Made by a program: the position numbers and the translations under genes
Origin: Ciona savignyi
Lineage: Eukaryota > Chordata > Ascidiacea > Phlebobranchia > Cionidae
NCBI GenBank assembly: GCA_000149265.1
Contig: CH003428.1
Coordinates: 47,723 to 111,722 of the forward strand
Length of the DNA stretch: 64,000 nt
Direction of reading: 5' to 3'
Shown: one piece after another, positions 36,738 to 48,800 of the stretch
Layout: every line of letters begins with the position of its first letter
Numbering within the stretch: position 1 is the first letter of the stretch
The notes under the pieces: model-generated
Told to the model about the DNA's origin: nothing
The model's database searches: none
Seen by the model: the letters and a program-made list of their open reading frames with translations, nothing else

Positions 36738-37164
36738 CAGGCCCGGTGCTAGGAACCGCGGGGCCCAATTAGAAATGTGATGGCGGGGCCCCTACTCTTC
36801 ATAGCAAAATTTATGGGTGTTTATATATCGTAAAATACATACCAGTACATACAAACTACAAAAATAGACATTTAATACTTGCTATAAAACAAATTTAAGG
36901 TAATGTGGGTGCTGATTTACGATATATTGTTTAGCAACCATATTCATTATGACGTAACTAACAGACACAGAAATATAAATTTGACTTAGTTACGATGCAT
37001 AACAAATTGATATTATGAGAAAGAATATTATTTCACTTTTTATTTTACGTTTCACTAGTATTTTAAACCTCGTAATACAGAAAGACCCCCGCTAGCGCGG
37101 GGCCCCTTCAAGGTGCGGGGCCCAATTTGATCTAATCGGTCAAATCGGCCTAAAACCGGCCCTG
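36738..37164. mobile_element. Small GGGGCCCC-rich hAT-like MITE
   Basis: Ends CAGGCCCGGTGCTAGG and CCTAAAACCGGCCCTG are inverted with a few mismatches. Inside each end lies a GC-rich GCGGGGCCC block, sharply unlike the AT-rich surroundings. CAGGGCCGG-type ends are typical of a widespread hAT group. I could not find a clean 8-bp target duplication, which fits an old copy. Confidence 0.7.
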
Positions 37165-37850
37165 CCTTTACCTTTACGAAGGAGCCAAAATAAACTAACT
37201 AACCAAAAAACGTACGGTGATCAAATGCAAAAAAACGCTACACAGGTAATTCCCCGAATTGAATACATTTTTACTATCAATAGCATAGAATGCGGAAATA
37301 TTGTTTTATTCAATTACAAAAAGACTAAAATTAAAAGATGCAAAAAAAAACAACAAACAGAACACAGGTACGTTGGTACAATAAGATATACTGTTTATAT
37401 TACTAAATTTTTAAAGAGTTATTATTAAATAAATAAAAATCACGAATATCGAGAAGTCATAAAAAGTATCATCTTGTGGTAAATTTGCGAATCGTCATTA
37501 TCTTCACGTTGTTGTTATCACTTTCCCACGCATTCTATACACCAATAGACTGTGATAGTTTCGAGGATTGTTGGAGTCATAACGAAGTACTAAACTTGAA
37601 AGCGTCAACCACGTGTTTAACCACCACTATTTGTAAAACACACACAGTTGTATGCCATATATTCATGCTACAGGGTCCCTAACCACAATTTGTATTTTAT
37701 ACACCGAGTATAGTAGTTTGTTTCTGCAAGCATAAACGCATGGGTCTCATAGTTAACCAATTAAACTTTTTTCCCATATGCAGTTAAATAAAAAATAAAG
37801 GTCTTAAATTTACGAACATTTCTACCACAAATGTTTAAAATTGAAGATTC
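37165..37850. other. Intergenic
   Basis: No gene supported. An open frame at 37476-37682 (+) has a hydrophobic start followed by several cysteines but no ATG. Confidence 0.4.
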
Positions 37851-37854
37851 TTTT

Positions 37855-38375
37855 CAAGCGTTGTAGTAAAATGAAGCTAAATTCCCAAAACAGCCCGATT
37901 TATTTTTTCATGGTTTTACGGAATTCCCCTGGGTTTAGTTGATAAGTTTCTGTTTTTATAAGTGACTCATGTTATGTAACAATTCTTAAAGTTTTAATCT
38001 GATTTGTAGACCCCTTATTAGGAGATGTCAGTGCGATATGGCATGCCACAATCATAATTCAGGAACATATCTTCGTTTTCAAGAAAATTAACCTAAGTTA
38101 ATTTTTCTTTTTTTAATTGGCACAGAGTGTCTAATGGTCTAACATTTCACTAAATCTGATCAAAATTAGAGCAGCCATTCAAGCGCTATGCCCCAAAAAG
38201 CTAATTTATTAGAAAAAAACGTTTTGGTTTTTAACGTCTCAGGGGAATTCCCCTGGATTCATTACTCAAATTTTTGTTTTCTGCATATCTAGACCATGTT
38301 GTATTACAAATGTCAAATTTTCATTGCGATTTCATTAATCTGTTTGGTAGATGTCGGGGCGACATGCCATGCCAG
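37855..38375. repeat. Diverged tandem duplication, two units of about 200 bp
   Basis: Unit 1 (about 37855-38055) and unit 2 (about 38178-38375) share, in order, CAAGCG, AAGCTAA, GAATTCCCCTGG, AATCTG, TAGA and GATGTC..GCGA.ATG.CATGCCA. Similarity between these blocks is low, so the duplication is old. Unit 2 contains the 16-bp palindrome CAGGGGAATTCCCCTG. Confidence 0.5.
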
Positions 38376-38454
38376 TCAAACCTTTGACCAAAAAAAACGC
38401 AAAAAAAAAGTTTCATACTAATTTGGTATTTGACTGTCATTGGCCAATTATTTG

Positions 38455-38738
38455 TCCGGCGGTTTAGTGCGTCGCCTATCAATCGAAAGGTTACAGCTTC
38501 GAAACTGGTCGCTAGCCAGTCCGATGTGTCATTAGGCAAGGCACGTTACGGACATTACCTAAACCCCGCGTATTAATGGGTTCTAGCAAATTTAAGGAAC
38601 GTGTCTATCATAAACAACACACTGCAATAGCTCCAGTAACTTGACGGTGGGCGCGAGGTGATCTGATAATTGCCCGTGTGTTAACCACCTCGATTTTCCC
38701 ATTCACAGTGATAAACCTGAATATCCTATCCTGTTTCA
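38455..38738 (+). repeat. tRNA-derived SINE, best full-length copy in the window
   Basis: The head GGCGGTTTAGTGCGTCGCC, then AAAGGTTACAGCTTCGAAAC, resembles tRNA A and B boxes. The body carries GGCAAGGCACGTTACGGACA, ATTAATGGGTTCTA, GAACGTGTCTATCATA, CAACACACTGCAATAGCTCC, GCGCGAGGTGATCTGA and GCCCGTGTGTTAACC. The tail is TTTTCCCATTCACAGTGATA, then GAATATCCTATCCTG. It lies downstream of MYO1C. Confidence 0.8.
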
Positions 38739-39840
38739 TTCAGTTGTTCTACCTTCGGAGTATCATAGGTTATACCCGAAAACTTGGTATCATAGGTTTT
38801 ACCTGAAAACTACAGTTTTGTCAGATCAGGGTCCACTGTAAAAACAGGTCTCAATTCTGTATCGAAGACTATACTGTAAAAAATAGATGAAATATTTGTG
38901 TGCTGCTCCGCATTATCGTGTGGAATTTAGTTAAAACGGAAGAACACGCTAGAATTTAAACTTTCAAGCTTTCAGGATAATGGAATTAAAACAAAAGTGT
39001 TCTTTAGCAACCAACTACTACGGTTACTATTCTAAAGTTTGACGTAGTATTTTGCCCACATATTATTGCTTCGTTTTAAACAACTATAAAATTGCCAACG
39101 AAGGAAGAGCAGTGCATAAACGTCACAAAATGGACCTAAATTGCTGGTTTCGAATAAACAACCTATATTGTATATATATAAAATACTTACCCTATGAACA
39201 GTAAGGATTGCTAAGATTAACAGTAAATGTATTTTATTTAGATTAACCGAAGCGCATAGGATTAAATTTAGTGCAAACATGAGAAACAGGATTTTAAGGA
39301 GAAACACCAGGGGTATAACAAACACTTGTAACACAGTCACAATACAATTTAAACAATGTTAGACAATACACAATACTTTATGTTGTTTCAATACAAATTT
39401 CAAAATGCTTACTGCAAGTTAAAAAAAAATGGCTCGGTATAGAATTAATTTCACATTAATTTGCATACAAGAATATCAAAACTACATTTGTGTTAATTTT
39501 TGTTTAAAAACAAGCTTTCTAAAAAACTAAGCTGTAGTGACAAAAGACACGGCTGTGTAGAACCTTAAAATGACCAGGTCAGCGGCGTGGTAGCAAATCG
39601 GGTCAATACAAATTGCATACAATGGAGCACTGTTATCACGCTGAACCAACCCAGCAGTAATCTACTGTGCAAACTAAACTAAATGCCCAGCAGTAGCGTA
39701 GCAGTAATATATAAAAATAAGCAATTAAACGTTGTTGGCGAGCGATTAAACCGGTCCCAGAATTTTTGAACATAAAACTCTGTACATTTCGCTGCGGTTG
39801 CCGTCGTTGCATGCTCAGTGGCGACACCGAACGGCTCTAT
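38739..39840. other. Region downstream of MYO1C
   Basis: A local duplication of TATCATAGGTT...ACC.GAAAACT occurs near 38760-38815. A hydrophobic open frame on the - strand (39032-39340) ends near a good donor-like CATAG|GTAAGT at about 39190, but no second exon was found. It is most likely the 3' UTR or flank of MYO1C. Confidence 0.4.
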
Positions 39841-42800
39841 TTATCTTGCAGGGGCGACCTGAAAGTTAACAAAAATGTGTTAAGCGAATTATGTGACATG
39901 GCGCATGCATATTAGGTAATAAACGGCCATCTTTCCTTGACAGCAAAAGACAGATCAACCAAAAAATATATAAAATATTAAAAATATATAACTATCGGTT
40001 CTGTTATATTTCCATAATTTTATAACACTATGGTGTTACGTGATACTCTTTATTTGTCAGTTCTTCATTAAATCAATACTGTTTCCCTGTGTTGGGACAC
40101 CTGGCCCCAGTGCCTATCTATTTAATGACAGCACAAAACACTGCAAATTCCTAAACCCGCAGGACAAACGCAAGTCAAAAAAATTGACGCATACCAATAT
40201 ATATTGCTAAGGAAATGAATCTAAATTATTTGTCATACATACAACCTGACGAAACGTAATATATCCGTTGTAATTGGTGTTCAGCAAAGCACGCAGGATA
40301 CAAATGTTTATTGCTAACAACAAATACGAGATAACTTACCACTACTAAGCCGGTTTTCGATTTCGTAACAGATACATCATTTCCTACAACGTAGTCAATT
40401 CGACCGTGCTTTCCGCCTGCCATGTCGTGCACGATGCTACTGTTTTCCACTATCTTCACTTCTTTATCCTTTTTAGCAATACTCGCTAGTTTGGTGATGG
40501 TCTCTATGACGAAGGTGCTCTGGACAATGGCGTCTCCTTTCTCCTTTTTATCGGACGGGGCGTGCAGGACGAATACGTTGTCGCCCAAACTACTGGTCGA
40601 TATTCCTGGAAATTGACATTTTACAAAAAGTTCGTTGAAGGAATATGGATATATATAAAGGCATGTACAAACAAAATGAATCCACGGAAAACAGTTGGGA
40701 TAAGGTTATTATCAAATGGAATTAAATTTAATAAATTGGCGATGTTGGATAGATTATACAAGTCGGCTTATTTTAATGCTGTACCGGATTAAATAATTGA
40801 CTGGTTGTTCAACCAAGAAGAAAATAAAGGGCAAGTTGTTGATTTTATTTACCAAAAAAGTTAAATAAATGTTATAGTTTTATTACAATTGTAATTTTAA
40901 AGACTATTTTTCTTGCACCACATTTAAAGAAAAGACGCACTGTAAATGCTTATCTCACAACGATCCATACTTTATCGTTCCCCAACGAACCGCTAAAAAG
41001 CGGGGCTTTACAGACGAAAACGTACCTGTCAGCTCTTGGTGAGGTATTTTTTGTTTCAGTTTTCCGTCTTTAGCATCGAACAGATAGGTGGCGGTAGAGG
41101 TCAATATTAAAGTTCGCGGCCTCGGGTGGTAACCATGGCGATCATATTTCGTGACGCTGCACGAGTAGAGCGTTTGCTCGCCCGCATCGATCATCGCCAA
41201 CATTTTCGGCTTCAGCTGTTCGACTAAGATTTTTGCATGTTTAATATAGATGTGGTACGTTTATGGGGTCAGGCCAATGATGTGTAGTTTTTTTGAAATA
41301 ACACTCATGATCCGTGCTGTTATATTGGAAGTGTAAGCATATCAAGCTTTTGAAAATAAGGCTTTAACATTAAATCAAATTAACGCGATGTTTCTTATTA
41401 CAGTTTGTGTCTTAGTTTACCTCGAGGTTTCTCTTGGAAAGGATTGCCGACGCTCTCATCGTAGCCCTTTTTCTTCTCCCGGAAGATGGCGCTGGCGAGC
41501 ACTTTTTCCTCCATGGCTGCTTTTCGCTGCGGGGTGACCGACTTCACGTATTTTAGAGTCAAGTTTTTCATGTTAAGTTTCTGCAGAAGTGCGCCGGTCT
41601 GAAATAGAACACAAGTTCATACAACCATGTTAATAAAGCTAAAGCCAACGTAATCACCGGACTAAAGCCAACTTTTTTTGCCTTGTTTACCGTTTGGTCG
41701 GAGGTGTCCAGAGTCCAGACCATCTAAACACCGGCTCGCGCACAGTTATGGGTTGACCTTACTACATAGTTGTCTTCAAGTGTTTATATGCTATCCACGT
41801 ATATTTATTACAGTTAACCCTCGCAGGCATGTTTATTATACGACGTGGTGTTTGTAAGTTTCCCATCTTGCTTCCCTGGTAACTTTCCAAGCTGCTACGT
41901 AGTTCGTTTCTGTAATTACTGTTTGCCTTCCCTTGTGGGCATGTTTGCATTGCTGCAGCAACTTGCCAGTTGTCAGTTTATTGTTTTGCGTGTGGTGTTC
42001 GATATTTATTGCAAGTTGTCTTTATTTCTTTTGTGGTAGTTTATGACAGTTATTTAATAAAAACCTTGATTAACAAAGGAAACCGACCTCGAAAACAAAC
42101 GTAATAATCAACAAATAATTAAGAAATATTTTAGTTGGTAAGAAACGTCTTACAAAACAATTTAAATAGAATTTTTTTATAAAACATTAGGGAGTTAAAA
42201 AAGTATTTTGTAAAACCTAAAATTTGTTGAAGGTAAAAATCGGGGAATTACCTCCTCAAGCGCAGCGGGCGCATGTTCAAAGCTTTTATCCAACACACTT
42301 GTCGGAAGGTGGTTCTTTACACGCATCAGATAGGAGTATCTCACATAGTCCAGGAACTCCGTGTTTTCCGCGCAACGTGGTTGAAGACGCGTCATAAAAC
42401 CGAGTATAAATCTGCGGAAGAAAATTTTACCGCGTATATCGTTACGTATGTCACTAAATCGATCATGTGTTCGTATTTATTCAGTATAGCTGATTAATAT
42501 TCGTATAGGAAAATTATATGTTTTGACAGACTTGAAATAACTCACTTTCTTATATTTACAGTTGCCTTTTTCCTTTTCTCTCTCAAACGTATTGCGAGAA
42601 CTTTTTTCCACTGGGCGCTGAGAAGAGTGACAGCATCTCTCATTTTCATGAACATCTTTTTCTGCCGCCAACCGCGGAATACGGACTGAATGATAGTTGC
42701 CAACTCGTGCTTGCGTATCTAAACGAAAGAACGTTTCGTTTGGTGTTTTGTTGCAGATTCGCCAAAAAAGAGTTTACGGTACAAAAACACAAATACAATT

Positions 42801-45800
42801 TTGATACAATCCGAAAGTCATAATACTACATATTTCGTAAGCAATTGGATCTTCACGACAGAACGACCAATTTATCGGTGGATTTCACAGGCTAAAACAC
42901 GAAGGAATTTAAGAATAATATATTCGAACCTGAAAAGCATCTTCTGTGGCAAACAACGTCCTCGGGAATCGAATGAAAACTTTGGTTTTCCCCAAACGAT
43001 ACTCGCCCTCCTTGTAGTCGAGATATTTGCACAAGACGTCGACGCCTTTGCGGGGTGAACCGTCATAGTGCGGCCATGTGGAAGGACACAAGCTCTTGTA
43101 TCTGGTAACATCGGTATAAACGTGTGTGTATGATTGAACGGATTGTCTATAATAAGTTCATCTTCTACAATGGACAACAACCCCAAAAAAACACCACGAA
43201 AATAAATTGAAACGTAAACAAACAATAAATTGATATAAATATTTTTGCTGGACAGCAACTAGCAAGGCATTGGGATAAAAAAATTAATTAAGCTAAATTC
43301 CAGGTTAGTACTAACCTGTTCAAGAAGATTTCATGAGTTCTACGATAAGCAAAGCCTGCCCTTCTTACTCGGAGGTTCTCCATTAATCCAAGGTATTTCA
43401 CTTGGTGGCGCACCAGAGTTTCGTCAAATCGATCTACAAAGGCAAGGATGAAGGTTGTTTTTGTTGCGTAAATTAGTGTAAACTTCAGCGCATAGTTGAG
43501 AAACACAAATATGGCATGTTTTCTTGTTTCTAAATTTGTTGTGTAAAAGCACGCAACAAAGCGCAATCCGTCAAAAAACGATTTCGTTATATATATAAGG
43601 AGTAAGTATAACTTGCAGTGTTATGATGAAACACAATCAAACATCAGAATATTGCGCATTGAAATAGGTTCCATCATTTATATCAACCAGCCATAAGGCT
43701 ACAGTGCGGTTTCTACGTGCAACATATCACTGGTAACTACGTGCAACATGTCACTCGATCGTATTTTAATTCATAAATGTCCCAACAAATTTGGAAGTTC
43801 GGACATATATACACATGGCTTATGGGAAACAATACTAAAATGCTTACCAGACATCTTTGCATCATTAGGCTTAATACAGCGCACGTAAGACGGTTCCTTC
43901 GACATCAAGATGTCCATTAACCGGTTCAAACTAGTTCGAAATTGGGAGCCAACGGTTTCGGGGCGCTTTAATCTGGTTTAAACACTCCTTTTAACAAATT
44001 CTAAGACTATAATATTGCTTCTATAGAAAATCAACAGTTCTATACAAATTCAAATTATAAATACTGGTTAAACAGGTTTAAATCTAAAAACTTGTCATCA
44101 AAGTTGTGACATCATAAAGCCTATACGATCTCACAAAGGGCATTTCCTCAACTAAAAATCTTGGTTTACGTAGCCATTGCAAAATTTACTGTGATTAACA
44201 TTTTGGGTTTAGTGTGTGGAATTAGTATCTACAAGCGGGAAATACACAATACATCATTTAAACGTTTATATGAATCTGTACCTGGCTAATTCGGTAACTG
44301 GGAAAGCCTGCTTAATAATGTCGTGTTTCGATTCCGACATCGCAACCTTTAAATCCCGATATAGAAGATCGTTGTTCTTGTCCAGGAAGCCTGAACATGT
44401 GTTGGTTAAATTATTTTTTATATCATTCATAATTATCGGTTCATAAAAATAAGAAATTCAATATAAGGAAAACACATTCTGTTGGTACAATAATATATCA
44501 ACCACCTGCTGATCTGCGCCACATTATCAATCTATTATAGTGGTAAGGATACATTATGAGAAGAGATAGATTTAAAAATATGTGTTTAAGGCAGTGTTTC
44601 CCAACCCGAGTCCGCGGTTTCAAATGAGTACGTGGAAGGTTTAAATGAGTCCGCAAGCACGTCAACAATTTGCAAAACTTATATTTGTTTTTGATCGTTA
44701 TAAACAGCAGTGATATGTTTTTATCATCGAGACATTATAACTCAAGGTAATTTTGTTAAAGTTTTGTAGTGTTCTGTCGTGTATCGTATGCACATAGTCC
44801 AGTTACGCTACACTTTTGACTTACGCTAATTGAAAATTGATGCACTTTTGAGTCCGCAAAGACTTTCGCTGGTAAGGAAATAGTCCGTGACCAAAAAAGG
44901 TTGGGAAACGCTGGTTTAAGGCAAGATATGTTGCACAAAATAAGCGCGCACCACACACCATAATTGCAAGGAAGCTACCAACCTTTGACAGAGTATGTGA
45001 CTTCTCCGGCGTAGTGAACTAGTCTGAACTCCTCGTAACCGATCGTCTTTCGCAACTTCGAATTTCCAAGCGCGTGTCTGAAATAATGACGTCATGAGAA
45101 GAATACAAACCGCAGGGAACAGCACACCAAATATGAGTTGGGGGTTAGGAAGTTTAATTCCTCGCTTTATCCTACTTGAGGGAGCGTCATTAACTGGGAA
45201 TCCTATTCATCAGCAATAAAAATCAAAAGATAATACAAACAAAATACTCCATGACGTCACGTAAATCTACGTCACCCCGAACAACACGTCACAAACAATA
45301 TAAAGACTTACGTTATGAAGTGCGGATGTTTTCCGACCGTTTCTTCCATTTTTGTTAGGAAAGTATTATCGCTGGCATCACCCGGTCTCAAACACTCCTC
45401 GTCAAGTATATCGATGATTCCTTGGTGGCGCTCTTCCACAAGGTCGCAGATAATCTTGTTGTTGAAATATTCAACAGGTTCCCACTGGAGGGAGGAAATG
45501 TTAATTTTTTTACGATTTTTTACAATTTCGTACAACTCAATGATCTACTGGGTTTAGGCGGCACTTTGACACTTTTAAACCTATGATACAACAGACTAGT
45601 TTGGATGATTTTAATCCAACCATCCTACGGCTAACAGTCCAACGCGCTAACCAGCCGTTCACATAAGCATGATATGTGGTTCACCTCAATTCCTTCCGCC
45701 CTGTATTCCTCCTGCTCCTGTTTCAGCGTCAGTTCAATAAAGAGTTGCTGCAGCTTCTCGTTGCAGAAGTTGATGCAGAATTGCTCGAAACTGTTTGACT

Positions 45801-48800
45801 TGAATATCTCGAAGCCGTAGATATCAAGCAGACCGATCACGTTTTTTCGCATAAGGTCCTACGAGGTTACAAGCACAGGAGAAAAGTTAGAAGCAAATAA
45901 CATTTTCCCGCAAACTGAATTCACTATGTGATTAAGGCACCCAGCATTTTGAACATACTTTAAAAACATTTTGAATAGTTTACAAAGGTATGACGTTCCT
46001 TAAGTTCTACCATGATAGCTATTACTTATATTGGCATGTTTGTTTAACATGTGCACCGTTTACTTAGTAAAGAACGGTGCAAATCATGAATACGTACTTA
46101 ACTAGGAGCGAAGCCGTTAATCAAAGCAAACTTGGTGTGAGGCATGGCCATACAGTGCCAAATTTAATGTAATCCCATACATTATAGTGTATGCTAATAA
46201 AATGTTTCGCTCACATCGCGATAGTGCTTAAATAGACACCGTTGTATGTCGGAGCTTTCATGCTTGCACGGCAATAATAAAAATAAATTAATTAATCATG
46301 CTTTATTAAAGAATATATAATGCAATAGCGATAATGGTATAAAAATAATACAAGTTTAAGAATACCGATGTCCTAATTTATAATGACAAGTTTGTGAAAA
46401 TGAGTACCTTGTTAGTAAGCGATCGGTTGAGGTTGGAAACTAGCCAGTCGAACATCCGACCGTAAATCGCTTTGCTGAGTGCATCCCGGGCATACAATGC
46501 TTGCTCCACGGTGAGAGGGCTTTGCATCTTCTCTTTGTTCGCTTCTATGGTGCGGTGGGTGAGCGCTTGGAGGAGTTGTTCGTACTGGCAGCCGAGTAAC
46601 TGTTGAATGGGTGGAAATATATATGATAGCAGATCTACAGGGTCACTGTAAAACGACTATTTGGTTGTTGGGTTTTGTCACATGAAAATCGATTTAAATA
46701 GAATAATTTGGATTTGATTTCGAAATGAAACGGTTATGGAATTAAACGTGCTCGTGTGTGTCTGCATTAAAGTATTTTAATAAAAACAAGCGACATGTAC
46801 TATCTTTTTACATTTGCTATCTTCTGTATCTCATGTTGTCGTTCCACTACTGCGTGGCCATCTTCGTTTTGAGTGAAAGTTACGTTGCCCAGATGAAGTA
46901 CACTGGCGACGATGCAGAATAGCTCCTGCAGGAGAACAAATAATGTTAGTACCGAAGTGAGGTTTAATGTAAAAATACAGAGGGATTTATACAATAGCCG
47001 CAACAATGGTTTGGTGGACAGCGTTTTATACAGCTAAGTGTTCTTATATTGCATAGTTAAGCTTAACACATTAAAACAGATATTTGATTTGCTCTAAGCA
47101 TAACAATAAGACGGAAAATTTGACGCAAATTTTACACAAATAAAATTATAACACAACGATCTTGAGCGTAGGAAGACACTCAGGGCTATAACAGCTGACA
47201 ATATTTACTATAGTTACAGCAGTTATTATGTTAGACGGCTCGTTATGTAACAAAGTAATCAGATTATTAATACAATCGTACGTCTATGTTCTTTGGTGAA
47301 AAGTCCAAGACTTTCAGTGCTTTCTGCACGGCCACGAAGTCTCTGCGGTCGCAGATTGAAGACACCTTTGCACATTTACCCTAGATGAGGTAAAGCGTAA
47401 AAATATAAAGGCAAATAATTATAATTAAAAAAATGATTAAGCCAGACGTCAATAAAAAAAATACGTCAATGGTATATGTCAAGTCATTGTCATATAAAAT
47501 AGCAATGGAATTGTATTTCTAACTCCATAGGTGAAATAACACCCAATGTTGTGTTAAGGTATGTCGGTTTGTTGTTGATTTAATTTGATTTCACGTTTTG
47601 GTCGTTTTATTGAATCGACTGTTTGCGTGATTGGAAACGTCCGTTAAAGGCCTTTTCCAAGAACACAACGGGGAGAAAATTGGTCAAAGTAAAAATCGAC
47701 CCAAGCATAATATAATTTTTAAAAGAGATTGTTAGAGCTCAACTCTTTCCACATATTCTCATTGCGGTAAGGAAGAGCTGCACTGGGCTACTTACTTGGT
47801 TAGTGTAGGCATATTTGTCAGGTGACTTGGTCAACATCAGCCTACTCAGTAACACGTCATCGGCGCCCTCTAACAACTGGTAGAATATGTGGAAGTTTCT
47901 CTCACCAGATGCTTGGTGAACCTGCGTAGTGGAATGTTTGGTTGCCGGGCAGTGAACAGGGAAATCCGTTGGTCAACTTCCCGAAGATATGAAGTACAAA
48001 TATTGTATACAGTAAAATCTGGATATTTTATTAACAAAAGACGAACAGACAGCACATGCTGTTCTATTTGTTATGGAGATTTTATATATTTTGGCCCCTT
48101 TTATTATTAAGTTTCAATTTCGGCTATTATACTTCTTTAAAATCATTGTTCTGTAAAAATTCTAATTATTTTGTCGGTAAACAAAATACAAATCGGATTA
48201 CTCGACTTCCAAAAGAAACATGATTTGTTATGATTCGTTTCCCGAGGGAGGTTTTTTAACAGAATAAACAGAAGAAACGGTTAAACCGTGTGAGACGAGG
48301 GAACAATGAATTATTCAGCATCTGCACTGGGGCATATTGTAGGAAACGCAATTGTGGTTAACAAATGGAAATACCCGAATAACTATGGGAAGATGTAGGA
48401 ATATATTTTGGGCATCTACACAAGCTAATTTAAACTAAAACAGCTAGGTCAGTCGTCCATAGTTCCATAAAATATTACTATCTAAGTTGACATCATTTGA
48501 TGTCTGGTTTTAAGACCGTCTTATGACTTAATAACCAAAATTACAAATATGTGCTTCGTAGAAAAACATCCCCGAGAAATACAGCGAGTCTTATGTATAG
48601 TATGGGTGGTTATATAACTACATACAGTATTAAGGGTTTAATAAGGCATTTTAGAAATGCATGGGGTTTGTATATACCGTGCAATGGAGGTTATAAACCG
48701 TTGTAAGTGTGGATGGACCGATGAGTTTATCCGGGGGGTTATAATAAAACTTTTATAATTATATAAGTCACATTAACAAACTCTGACGAACACCGTAAAC

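Noticed and set aside
37476-37682. Candidate small cysteine-rich secreted protein
   Set aside because: The N-terminus looks like a signal peptide and several cysteines follow, but the frame has no ATG (it begins at GTG), and I found no upstream exon, second exon or poly(A) signal to support it.
39032-39340. Hydrophobic open frame on the - strand with a good donor-like site
   Set aside because: No matching second exon was found and the frame starts without ATG. It lies in the likely 3' flank of MYO1C.
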